DNA of 64,000 nucleotides from JBGSKY01 sp041740995. GTDB taxonomy: Bacteria > Planctomycetota > Planctomycetia > Pirellulales > Pirellulaceae. Where the stretch lies: positions 5,839 to 69,838 of the forward strand of contig JBGSKY010000332.1 of NCBI GenBank assembly GCA_041740995.1, in the 5' to 3' direction. The notes beneath the pieces are model-generated. The model ran no database searches. It saw nothing but the letters and a program-made list of their open reading frames with translations, and was not told the origin of the DNA. Below are positions 43,887 to 51,932 of the stretch, one piece after another (positions within the stretch are counted from its first letter, which is position 1; each line of letters starts with the position of its first letter). The position numbers were made by a program, and so were the translations under genes.

Positions 43887-45176
43887 ATGATGCGTCTGCC
43901 AAAAATGATTCGAATTCGACAGGATTTTGCTGTGACGCCTCCGATCGCAATTCGCAAGACAATCGAAGAGGAGTTCGTGAAGTTGCGGCCCCGTGTTCAA
44001 CCGGGTGCGTCGATTGCTATCGGTGTCGGCAGTCGCGGCATCACGCACTTGGCCGAGATAGTATCAGAAGTCATCACGCAGCTTCAATCATTCGGTGCCA
44101 AGCCTTTCATTATTCCAGCGATGGGCAGTCATGGTGGTGCCACGCCGGAAGGACAATTGGAAGTCTTGGCCAGCTATGGGATCACCGAAACAGCGATGGG
44201 TGTTCCGATTCGAGCGTCATTAGAAGTTCACGAAGTCGGCAAGACGTCAGATCAAGTCGCTGCGTATTGCAGTACCGAGGCACTCGCCGCAGACGGAATT
44301 GTGCTGGTTAATCGAATCAAGCCGCACACTGATTTTTTTGGTTCATTGGGCAGTGGACTGCTGAAGATGTGCGTGATCGGACTGGGCAAACGCACTGGTG
44401 CGACGACGATGCACTTGGCCGCGACGCAATTCGGATACGAGCGAGTGATTCGCGCGATGGCGAAAGTCATCATTCAAAATACGCCGATCTTGGGTGGCCT
44501 TGCTATTCTTGAAAATCAATTTCACGACACCTCGCGACTGGTCGTGATTCCCTCGGCAGAAATGGAATCTGCCGAAAACGACTTGCTTGTCGAAGCCAAG
44601 GCGTTGATGCCGCTGTTGCCCTTTGACGAAATCGATTTGCTGATTGTCGATCGCATCGGCAAGAACATCAGCGGTGCGGGGATGGATCCGAACGTGATCA
44701 ATCGCAGCATTCACGGATACAACAGCTTGCCGCAGCGCGGGGATCATACGGCCCCATTCATTAGACGCATCTTCGTTCGTGGCCTAACGCCAGAAACGCA
44801 CGGCAACGCCATCGGCATCGGAATGGCGGATGCGACGACAATTCGACTGGTCCGCGAATTGGATGCGAGCAAAACGAACATTAACGCACTCACCGCACTG
44901 ACGCCGCAGAGCGCCAAGTTGCCGATTGTTTTTAACAGCGACCGTGAGGCGATTGAAAGAATGTTGTTGTCACTGCCGCTGCGTGATTCGTCGGAGGCTC
45001 GTATCGTGCGCATCGCCGACACTTTGTCCGTTGTTGATATGGAAGTCTCCGAGTCGCTGTGGATGACGACGCGCGATCAATCGCAACTCCATATTGTTCG
45101 CGATCTTGAAGAGTTGGTTTTCGACAGCGAACAGAACTTGTCCGATTCGTCTTTTTTAGAGCACTATCAAAATTGA
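43887..45176 (+). CDS. Lactate racemase-like (LarA/DUF2088) protein
   Basis: A 429-residue cytoplasmic protein of the LarA/DUF2088 family. The N-terminal domain has GVGSRGITHLAEIVSEVITQ and FIIPAMGSHGGATPEGQLEV. The cofactor-type region has NRIKPHTDFFGSLGSGLLKM followed by GLGKRTGATTMH, which resembles the pincer-binding part of nickel-dependent racemases. Length matches the family at about 425. Genes for cofactor synthesis (larB, larC, larE) are not in the window, so nickel-pincer dependence is not established. In LarA relatives the substrates are hydroxy acids such as lactate or malate. Context with a FadR-type regulator and an exported esterase supports a role in hydroxy-acid metabolism. 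Confidence 0.82.
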   Translation: MMRLPKMIRIRQDFAVTPPIAIRKTIEEEFVKLRPRVQPGASIAIGVGSRGITHLAEIVSEVITQLQSFGAKPFIIPAMGSHGGATPEGQLEVLASYGITETAMGVPIRASLEVHEVGKTSDQVAAYCSTEALAADGIVLVNRIKPHTDFFGSLGSGLLKMCVIGLGKRTGATTMHLAATQFGYERVIRAMAKVIIQNTPILGGLAILENQFHDTSRLVVIPSAEMESAENDLLVEAKALMPLLPFDEIDLLIVDRIGKNISGAGMDPNVINRSIHGYNSLPQRGDHTAPFIRRIFVRGLTPETHGNAIGIGMADATTIRLVRELDASKTNINALTALTPQSAKLPIVFNSDREAIERMLLSLPLRDSSEARIVRIADTLSVVDMEVSESLWMTTRDQSQLHIVRDLEELVFDSEQNLSDSSFLEHYQN

Positions 45177-45415
45177 TTAAGGTAACGAATAGCGTGCCCA
45201 CAAAGTATTCTGCCGTTCAGCGGCTACCAAAGCTAGAATGGATTGGTTTCGCAAATGAAAATGCATTTCTTGGAATATTAAGCGAGCGGTTGGAGATGCT
45301 AAAAAACTCTGCTTACTCATCCATGGGGGAAATAAGTTATTGGAAAATTGATCCAGTCGGACGACTGAACGATGGATTTGGAAGCCAACTCGAATCACAG
45401 CTGCGGAGCGAATGA

Positions 45416-46207
45416 ATGAAATATTACTGGTTGGGCATTGGATTATTTTTAATTGCGCCCACACTGGCAGCCTTCGCTGATGAGATCGACCTGCAGTCTG
45501 CGGATGGCTTGACGAGCTACCTTTACACACCGCAAGAAAAGCCGGATGACCATAAGACCTATTGGATAGTCGTCGGCGTGCATGGTGCTGGCGGCAACGG
45601 TAAAGGTGCGTGTGGCATCGCCAACTGGGCAACCGATTTTGATGATGTGGTCGTACTTGGACCTTCGTTCGCACAACGCCAGCGAGACTCCAATCGCGAT
45701 CCGAGTGCACCGCGTCCGACTGGAATGCCGCTTGACGTATTTCAAATGAGCGGCCCGGTGCATGAAGCGAAATTGAATGAACTGATTGCTGAGATTGGCA
45801 AGACTTGGAAGCTGCATCCAATGATCATCTTGCACGGTTTCTCTGCGGGTGCACAGTTCTCGCATCGTTTCGCGTTCAAGCATCCTGAATTGGTGGCAGG
45901 AGTTTCGGCGCACTCGGCCGGCTCGTGGGCGCGGCTCGAAGGAGACGATCGAATCAATCCCGCTGCGAAATCAATTCCGTTTGTTGTCTCTTGTGGTGAA
46001 GAAGACAAAGGCAGCGGTGGACCAAACAGTGGATTAACGCGCATCGAAGGCGTAAAACAGTTCGCCGCCGATTTGCAGTCACTCGGTTTTAGCGTAGAGT
46101 TGAAGACATGGCCAGGAATAGGACATGAGCAATCTGTCGAATCCAAGGCGTTCGCAAAAACGATCGTCGAACAAGTTAAAGCCAATCACGCCAGTGTCAA
46201 TAAGTAA
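45416..46207 (+). CDS. Exported alpha/beta-hydrolase (esterase/PHB-depolymerase type)
   Basis: A 263-residue exported hydrolase with a signal peptide (MKYYWLGIGLFLIAPTLAAF, cleavage near FADE). The alpha/beta-hydrolase fold begins with TYWIVVGVHGAGGNGKG (oxyanion-hole His-Gly region). The nucleophile elbow is HGFSAGAQFSHRF near residues 142-154, G-x-S-x-G with Ser as nucleophile. The Asp lies in a later beta-strand, and the catalytic His in WPGIGHEQSVES near 228-239. Its closest named relatives are LpqC-type poly(3-hydroxybutyrate) depolymerases and feruloyl or acetyl-xylan esterases; by eye the two cannot be told apart. The gene sits 239 bases after the LarA-like gene and nine bases before the PaiB-like gene. 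Confidence 0.83.
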   Translation: MKYYWLGIGLFLIAPTLAAFADEIDLQSADGLTSYLYTPQEKPDDHKTYWIVVGVHGAGGNGKGACGIANWATDFDDVVVLGPSFAQRQRDSNRDPSAPRPTGMPLDVFQMSGPVHEAKLNELIAEIGKTWKLHPMIILHGFSAGAQFSHRFAFKHPELVAGVSAHSAGSWARLEGDDRINPAAKSIPFVVSCGEEDKGSGGPNSGLTRIEGVKQFAADLQSLGFSVELKTWPGIGHEQSVESKAFAKTIVEQVKANHASVNK

Positions 46208-46216
46208 AATCGTTCA

Positions 46217-46828
46217 ATGTATCGCCCTCCGCACTTTGATGAAAACGATCCAGTTCGATTGTCGGCGTTGATGGAAAGGCACAGCTTTGCCACCTTCGTC
46301 ACCCATGGTGACAACGCTCCAATTGCAACTCATTTGCCGGTGCTTTACCATTCCGAGCCAGGTCCTCATGGAATGCTCGTATGTCACATGGCGCGAGCGA
46401 ATCAGCAATGGCGGCGGTTGGTCGATGGACGCGAGGTCCTCGTCATTTTTCATGGCCCACATGCTTATGTTTCGCCTTCCTGGTATGAAACACAGCCAGC
46501 CGTTCCAACTTGGAACTACGCAGTGGTTCACGCTTAGGGTGTTCCACGGATTGTCGACGATCCAGCGCGACTGCGACTTTTGCTGCGGGAGTTGGTGGGT
46601 GTGTTTGAAGATCATCGCCTTGAACCTTACAAGCTGACTGATAAATACATCGACACGCTGTTGCCAGCGATTGTCGGTATTGAGATCTCCATCTCAAGAC
46701 TCGAGGGCAAGCTGAAGCTAAGTCAAAATCGCTCCGCAGCGGATGTCTCTTCGGTTATCGCGGCGCTGGAGCAATCCACCGATCAATTCGACCAAGCAAC
46801 CGCGGCGATGATGAAATCAATTGATTGA
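46217..46828 (+). pseudogene. paiB: PaiB-like FMN-binding protein interrupted by one in-frame stop
   Basis: A single reading frame runs from ATG 46217 to a natural stop at 46828 and is broken only by TAG at 46535-46537, after residue 106. Both halves belong to PaiB, an FMN-binding split-barrel protein of about 205 residues. The first half has MYRPPHFDENDP and the conserved VLVIFHGPHAYVSPSWYETQ, VPTWNYAVVHA. Beyond the stop the frame continues GVPRIVDDPARLRLLLRELV and DKYIDTLLPAIVGIEISISR. The lost residue is the Tyr in the usual VHAYG; one base change (TAT or TAC to TAG) would explain it. Both halves read as intact protein, so the change looks recent, or it may be a sequencing error. Confidence 0.88.
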
Positions 46829-47475
46829 AATTTTTGCTCCAGTGTCAACCTCGGCGTAGGATAATTTGGCGTTCGCTTCAAGATCTTCAATTCTTCTGAG
46901 CCATCTGATTGACAATCTCGTTGGCATTTTCTTACGCCAGCGAGTCACGACGAAAAATGCGAAATCGACCGAATTTATAAATCTCGATTAGGCCGACTTC
47001 GCCAGCCTGCTCGCTCTTGACTGACAAGCCAGTGCCCGCGCCGCTTCAATGATCGGCATGCCCTGCTCGACCTTGCTTCGCAATCGTTCAAAGTCGAGAT
47101 ACCCGAAGCGATACGCGTAATCGCCGTTTGGCGAGTCGCTCCATGGCGTTCTGGAAGTCAGAAACTCGAGAGAATTTGGTGCAGTGGCAAGTCTGTGGTA
47201 ACACAAACATAAGAATACTAGGCAGCCAAAAACATCGAGTCACTCCAACGGAGAATCGTTTACCGAAGTACGAAGCTTCATTATTGCTTTTCTTACTGCT
47301 AAACGTGAAAAGAGTTCGTCGCCATCTCGGTGTTTTTGTAATAAGCGAAGAACTTTGGGCACCCATCAAATCCCAATTCGCAATCAGATTGTATACAATG
47401 CACATATTTCGGTTTGGCGAGCTATTGAATCTCGCCACCGAAAATCTAAAAAGACAAGACTTTTTCGAGTGATTC
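46829..47475. other. Gene-poor region with a possible decayed minus-strand gene
   Basis: No intact gene in 647 bases. On the minus strand, 46988-47206 encodes a 72-residue stretch containing GDYAYRFGYLDFERLRSKVE and [14 protein letters not shown], which looks protein-like but has no recognised family. Another short in-frame piece ends NEIVNQMAQKN near 46895-46935. The two could be the remains of one gene. The right half carries the 12-base palindrome at 47388-47399 and the promoter of the next gene. Confidence 0.4.
47388..47399. promoter_or_regulatory. Candidate GntR/FadR-type operator (copy 2)
   Basis: A perfect ATTGTATACAAT identical to the site at 43095-43106. It lies 76 bases upstream of the ADP-ribosylglycohydrolase-like gene and overlaps a plausible -10, so a regulator bound here would block transcription. 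Confidence 0.6.
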
Positions 47476-49059
47476 ATGACAACCAATCTCAAACTACTAG
47501 CCATCTTCGTTTTGGTTACCGCGACGGCTCATGCTGAAGAACCTTTGGTGCTGACACTCAGCGACTATGAAGACCGTTGCAACGCGATTTGGCATGGCCA
47601 AATCATCGCGGTTTTGACCACGCTCCCGTATGAGCATAAAACAGCTTCGGTGAAACCTGTCATTGGGTTTCCCAGAGTGCTTGATAAGGCCATCGTTGAC
47701 GATGACTGGTATTACGAAATGTGTGCCGTGCGGGCGTTTGAGAAACACGGTATCGGGTTGACCGCGAAACAACTCGGCGAACAATGGTTAGAGAATGCGT
47801 GCGGTACCTGGGGTTCAAGCAAAGTCGCAGTGGAGAATTTGCGACGCGGGATCGAAGCGCCAGAATGCGGACATCCTCGCCACAATCGATTGTGGTGGAC
47901 GATCGGTCCCGTATTTTCCGCCGATCTTTATGGTGCGATTGCCCCGGGGATGCCCAATGAAGCCGCGAGGCTTGCTCGGGAGTATTGCAGTGTCAACGGG
48001 TATGGCGAAGCACTCGACGGAGCTGTCCTTTACGCTGGTGCAATCAGCTTAGGCTTCGTCGAATCCGACGTTCAGGCGGTACTGCGAAAAGCGGTCCAAC
48101 TGGTCGATGCGAGTTCGCCCTATCGACAAAGCGTTGAAAGCGTGATCACGATGGCCGATTCCGGCAGGAGCTTCGACGAGATCGTTAGCGCCATCGAAGA
48201 TCGCTGGCGAATCGAATATCCAGCCTCCAACAACGCCGTTGCGAATGGTGGGTTGGCCGCAGCCTGTTTATGGTTCGGCGAAGGCGATTTTTGGAAGACG
48301 ATCAACCTCGCGTCACGAGCCGCCGACTTCACTGATACCGACAACAGTGCAGCTTCGGCGATTTCCGTGATCGCCGCCATGCACGGGATGAAAGCGTTGC
48401 CGCCCGATTTGGTCGCTCAACTGCACGACCGGATCGCAGGCGAAAAGATGGGTAGCCTGACGTTGACTCCGGCTGTTGATGAATCGATTAGCGAATTAGC
48501 AAAACGTACTGCTACGATCGGGAAACAAATTATTGAATGGAAAAAAGGGAACGTTGCCAGCGAAGTTATCTCGATCCAAACGCAAGTCCCCAAGACACAA
48601 CCAGCGATGGCATTCAAACTTGCTGATCTCATGGAGTATTGGAACGCCGATTGGACACTCGAAAGAGCGGGCTTCGGCGGCGATGGTGTTGGTGCGATGC
48701 CCGGCATTCGCGGAATCACATACTTGGATGGCGAAACGCTGGTGACTTATCCGCGTGATGAGTCGCGTGGCGTTGTATTGCATCGCAACATGAAATTATC
48801 CGCTTCGCCAACCATGACCTTTCAAGTCGCTGCGGATCCACAAAAGGCTTGGGAGTTATTTGTTTTTGCGGGTAACGATCAACTCGTAAAGAAGTTGATC
48901 GTTGGCGAAGGTGACTCGCTAAAGTGGCGAACGATTGATCTCGACTTAGCAAAGTACGCTGGCCAGGAAACAACCTTGCGTCTCTACCAACGTACGCTCA
49001 TGCCAGGTGAATTCAAGGTTCCTGGGAACGCCTATTGGAAGTCAATCGAAGTGAACTGA
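47476..49059 (+). CDS. Exported ADP-ribosylglycohydrolase-fold protein
   Basis: A 527-residue protein with a signal peptide (MTTNLKLLAIFVLVTATAHA, cleavage before EEP). The first 400 residues have the all-helical ADP-ribosylglycohydrolase (DraG/ARH) arrangement. The first acidic site is ...VDDDWYYEM near residue 75, the middle helix has APGMPNEAARLAREYCSVNG, and the last acidic site is ADFTDTDNSAASAISVIAAM (D-x-D-x2-A). Both divalent-metal loops are therefore present. The C-terminus (about 410-527) is a beta-sandwich, possibly of carbohydrate-binding type (ESRGVVLHRNMKLSASPTMT). An exported ARH fold is unusual and common only in Planctomycetes-type genomes. The substrate is unknown. The shared operator-like palindrome upstream suggests control by the GntR regulator. 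Confidence 0.82.
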   Translation: MTTNLKLLAIFVLVTATAHAEEPLVLTLSDYEDRCNAIWHGQIIAVLTTLPYEHKTASVKPVIGFPRVLDKAIVDDDWYYEMCAVRAFEKHGIGLTAKQLGEQWLENACGTWGSSKVAVENLRRGIEAPECGHPRHNRLWWTIGPVFSADLYGAIAPGMPNEAARLAREYCSVNGYGEALDGAVLYAGAISLGFVESDVQAVLRKAVQLVDASSPYRQSVESVITMADSGRSFDEIVSAIEDRWRIEYPASNNAVANGGLAAACLWFGEGDFWKTINLASRAADFTDTDNSAASAISVIAAMHGMKALPPDLVAQLHDRIAGEKMGSLTLTPAVDESISELAKRTATIGKQIIEWKKGNVASEVISIQTQVPKTQPAMAFKLADLMEYWNADWTLERAGFGGDGVGAMPGIRGITYLDGETLVTYPRDESRGVVLHRNMKLSASPTMTFQVAADPQKAWELFVFAGNDQLVKKLIVGEGDSLKWRTIDLDLAKYAGQETTLRLYQRTLMPGEFKVPGNAYWKSIEVN

Positions 49060-49441
49060 CAACCTACATCAGAATCACCTTGGCTCATGGCGGACAAACG
49101 ACAATACAATTTCGCCATGAAAACTCTGGGGTACACGAAAATTGTGCAAGCAATGCGAAGGCTACCGCATCTCATTTCTAGTCAGACAGTGACTTATGTG
49201 CTGGTACAAGCTGGCCCGAAATCAGAGCCACATGATTTTCAGATACATGGTCGAACTTCGTCAATAGGAACGCGACCTCCATGTCGCAACGCGATTTTGC
49301 AAATGAATAAAAGTGGATGACTCTTCAAGCAAGGAACTTTGTCATGCATCTCAAAGACAATGGTCTGCATTGCGAAGTTTTACTACGTGATCGAGCTGCA
49401 AAAATGTAGTTGTATTCGGTAAGAGGTTGAAAGCAAAGCTG
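49060..49441. other. Intergenic region, 382 bases
   Basis: No gene is supported. A 77-codon open frame here lacks a ribosome site and has ordinary composition. A short imperfect palindrome, GCGAC (49272-49276) with GTCGC (49283-49287), resembles dispersed planctomycete intergenic repeats but was not compared with the rest of the genome. The two flanking genes converge. Confidence 0.45.
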
Positions 49442-50926
49442 CTACGCTAAGGCTGCTACTAGCTGACCCATCAACCCCATGCCCATTTGATATATCGTGC
49501 GATAGTTTCCACGCTGAAGAGCTTCGCCACCTTTGTTGGATTGCGAAACGCCCGTCAGGAATCCATCAGGCGTCAAGTGTGACTCCAGACCGACTAATGT
49601 TGATTGAGCAGCAATTCGAGCGGTCTGATTCAACCAGCCCTGCCTTGCACCCAGTGCTAGAGCAGCACCAATTCCCGCACTACCGGCCGTGTCAGCAGTC
49701 AAGCTGGGCTCGTCCACAAACACGCTCCAAAGTCCATCGTCTCGTTGCCATTGAATCGTCCAAGCGGCAAAGCGCTGCAAAGAAATGACGAGGTCATCAA
49801 TATCGCTTCGTTCTTTTGCAACTAGTAATGTTCGTGTTAAGCCAAGTATTTGCCAAGCAATGCCGCGTGCCCAATTACGGTTGCCCCGCTTACCATCATC
49901 GTTGTATGTCCGCCAAAACTCTACGCCGTCAAATAAGCGTGCCTGTCTAATGCGACACTGATACAAAGCATCATCCATTAGCGTGTCGGAAGATCGAGCT
50001 TTCGCAATCAAAGCCATTGGATAAGCAACGGTATATGTCCCCTCGCTTGACATATGGACTCCGTCTTGTATGGACCCGGATGCACGTCGATGAGAACTCC
50101 AAAACTTCAGGGCAAGATCTACTACGGGACTATTCGGATTGGTGCGAGCAAGTGCTGCGAAGGGAAGGCATCCTTCTATGCCGTACAGCGTACCGTCACT
50201 CGGGGCACTTATATGATTTTCATAGACAAGCTTGCTGTCTTTACAAAACAGATCGATATGTTGTTTTGCTGTTTTTTGCATTTCAACATGCTCAGGCAAC
50301 TCTCCAAGATCCAACAGGCCATCCAACACACAACCTTCCATCCAACCAAATTGTTGAACACAAGCAAAAGAGTTCATGCGAGCAAAGTACTCATCCATCG
50401 GACTGGCTGTTCCTGGCACCAACAGATGCGGCAACAAAGCTGCCGGTATCGTGGTACCGCTTGTAAACACCTCTAAACTACTTCCTTTGGTCAGACGCAA
50501 TGCGATCCCTTCACGGCGAATATCGGCAATATCTTCGGCTGTTAGAGGCATCTCGTAAATCTGAAACTGAGTCGCGAAACGAAGTTCGAGCAGGCCGAGC
50601 CTGCGTCCGGATTTTGGCAAGTAAAATTCAGCAGTTTTTTCATCTCGCTCGTCAAGTCCTATCGCTATCCGAAAATGCGTTGGTCTTACGTCCAACGATA
50701 AATCTTTCCAAGCGAGGACAAGCGATGGATTCTCCGAATTGGAGATCGTATTGGTGCGCCATCCGAACGGCTCGCGTTGATGTTCTGGTATAGGCAATTT
50801 AGGGGCTCGAACGACCTCTGCAGGAAAATGCCGCGCATAGGCTTTCTCCGCGCCCCAAGCTTGTCGGGAAAAACCAATCACAGCAGCACAAGCGGTTGAG
50901 CGTTGCAAAAAACTTCGCCGTTTCAC
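49442..50926 (-). CDS. Exported GH88/GH105-type unsaturated glycoside hydrolase
   Basis: A 494-residue protein with a twin-Arg leader (MKRRSFLQRSTACAAVIGFS). A beta-rich N-terminal part (residues about 45-170) precedes an (alpha/alpha)6-barrel. The barrel carries the features of GH88/GH105, which remove unsaturated uronic acids from oligosaccharides made by polysaccharide lyases: GVHMSSEGTYTVAYPMALIA, RNWARGIAWQILGL near residues 348-361, WQRDDGLWSVFVDEPSL, and a closing DTAGSAGIGAALALGARQGW. Length is above the usual 370-400 because of the N-terminal domain. It follows the EamA transporter gene by 54 bases in the same direction, so it is likely the last gene of the glycan operon. Confidence 0.8.
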   Translation of the reverse strand: MKRRSFLQRSTACAAVIGFSRQAWGAEKAYARHFPAEVVRAPKLPIPEHQREPFGWRTNTISNSENPSLVLAWKDLSLDVRPTHFRIAIGLDERDEKTAEFYLPKSGRRLGLLELRFATQFQIYEMPLTAEDIADIRREGIALRLTKGSSLEVFTSGTTIPAALLPHLLVPGTASPMDEYFARMNSFACVQQFGWMEGCVLDGLLDLGELPEHVEMQKTAKQHIDLFCKDSKLVYENHISAPSDGTLYGIEGCLPFAALARTNPNSPVVDLALKFWSSHRRASGSIQDGVHMSSEGTYTVAYPMALIAKARSSDTLMDDALYQCRIRQARLFDGVEFWRTYNDDGKRGNRNWARGIAWQILGLTRTLLVAKERSDIDDLVISLQRFAAWTIQWQRDDGLWSVFVDEPSLTADTAGSAGIGAALALGARQGWLNQTARIAAQSTLVGLESHLTPDGFLTGVSQSNKGGEALQRGNYRTIYQMGMGLMGQLVAALA

Positions 50927-50980
50927 GATGTAATTCTACCTACGGATCTAGTTTTAAGTTCAAGCAATTTTTGGTGCCGA

Positions 50981-51895
50981 TTACACGTCAGCTATCTTAG
51001 TCTCTTTTGACAATGCGATGGCCGCGGCTATGGCAAATCCGATTCCAAGACTCTCCAATCCACCAACGCGTTCGCCGAGAAAAATGTATGCCAAAGCAAT
51101 CGTCACGATCGGTTGTACGGCAGCCGCAAGCGGTGTAACGATGGCCGCTTTACCTTCGTATCGATAGGCTGCGAAGGCCGCGATAACACCAAAACTATTG
51201 AGTGCCCCGGCCGCCAAACCGGACCACAACATGCTGGCCGACATCGACCAATTTAGGGGCTTGGAGAGTACAATCCAAATCGCTATTGGAATAAACGCTG
51301 CACACCATGCGAGATACGACAACTCGGCTGAGACATAGTTGGTTGAAACTTTCTGCGTCGCGCTGAAAACGCCCCAACTAACCATGGCGATGAACGAATA
51401 GATCATCCAGGGTGTAAGACCAATGCGTTTCATCACGGCAAGAGGATCACCCAGGTTTTTCGCTTCTCCGCTGAGCAATATAATCGCAACCACTGCCAAC
51501 AGAATTCCCAGACCTTGTATCCAGTTCAATCGTTCTTTGAACCAAAAGTATGCAATGAAGATCGTGACCAGTGGATAAATGTTGGTCAACGGAATCGCGA
51601 TCGATGTGTCCGCTCCGTTTTCTAACGCCAAATAGAACGCGATATTGCCAGCCGCGGCGATCAAGCCGGATACAAAGCCCCAAAACAATCCCCAAGGCTT
51701 ATTTGTTCCGACCAGAACGTTTTTGGAAAGTGATGCAAATACGACAGAAGGCAGTAACGCGAAGGTGAACAACATCTGCGTCATCCAACCAGTTAACTCA
51801 CGACTTGGGCCCTTAGACAAAACACCCCAGATGCCCCAACAGGTCGCAGCAACGATTGCATACAGGAGCCAGGGTGGTATGAGAGGCGATTTCAT
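50981..51895 (-). CDS. EamA/DMT-family transporter
   Basis: From ATG 51895 (a TTG upstream in frame would overlap the SIS gene) the product has 304 residues and ten membrane helices in two EamA repeats, beginning PPWLLYAIVAATCWGIWGVL. The repeat units contain GNIAFYLALENGADTSIAIP and AFAAYRYEGKAAIVTPLAAA with the characteristic P-L-A/T-N-I-Y and P-L-A-A-A ends. This DMT class imports or exports small metabolites and, in glycan loci, sugars or sugar derivatives. It sits between the SIS gene (38 bases upstream) and the GH88/105 gene, on the same strand, so a sugar-like substrate from glycan breakdown is the natural inference. Confidence 0.88.
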   Translation of the reverse strand: MKSPLIPPWLLYAIVAATCWGIWGVLSKGPSRELTGWMTQMLFTFALLPSVVFASLSKNVLVGTNKPWGLFWGFVSGLIAAAGNIAFYLALENGADTSIAIPLTNIYPLVTIFIAYFWFKERLNWIQGLGILLAVVAIILLSGEAKNLGDPLAVMKRIGLTPWMIYSFIAMVSWGVFSATQKVSTNYVSAELSYLAWCAAFIPIAIWIVLSKPLNWSMSASMLWSGLAAGALNSFGVIAAFAAYRYEGKAAIVTPLAAAVQPIVTIALAYIFLGERVGGLESLGIGFAIAAAIALSKETKIADV

Positions 51896-51932
51896 GTGGG
51901 GATTTTTATGAAAAAGTAATCGATCCAACGGC

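Noticed and set aside
45173..45415. An 80-codon open frame between the LarA-like gene and the esterase gene
   Set aside because: Starts with TTG inside the end of the previous gene, has no ribosome site and no recognisable features.
49087..49320. A 77-codon open frame after the ADP-ribosylglycohydrolase-like gene
   Set aside because: No ribosome site or family resemblance; it includes a small palindrome that reads by chance.
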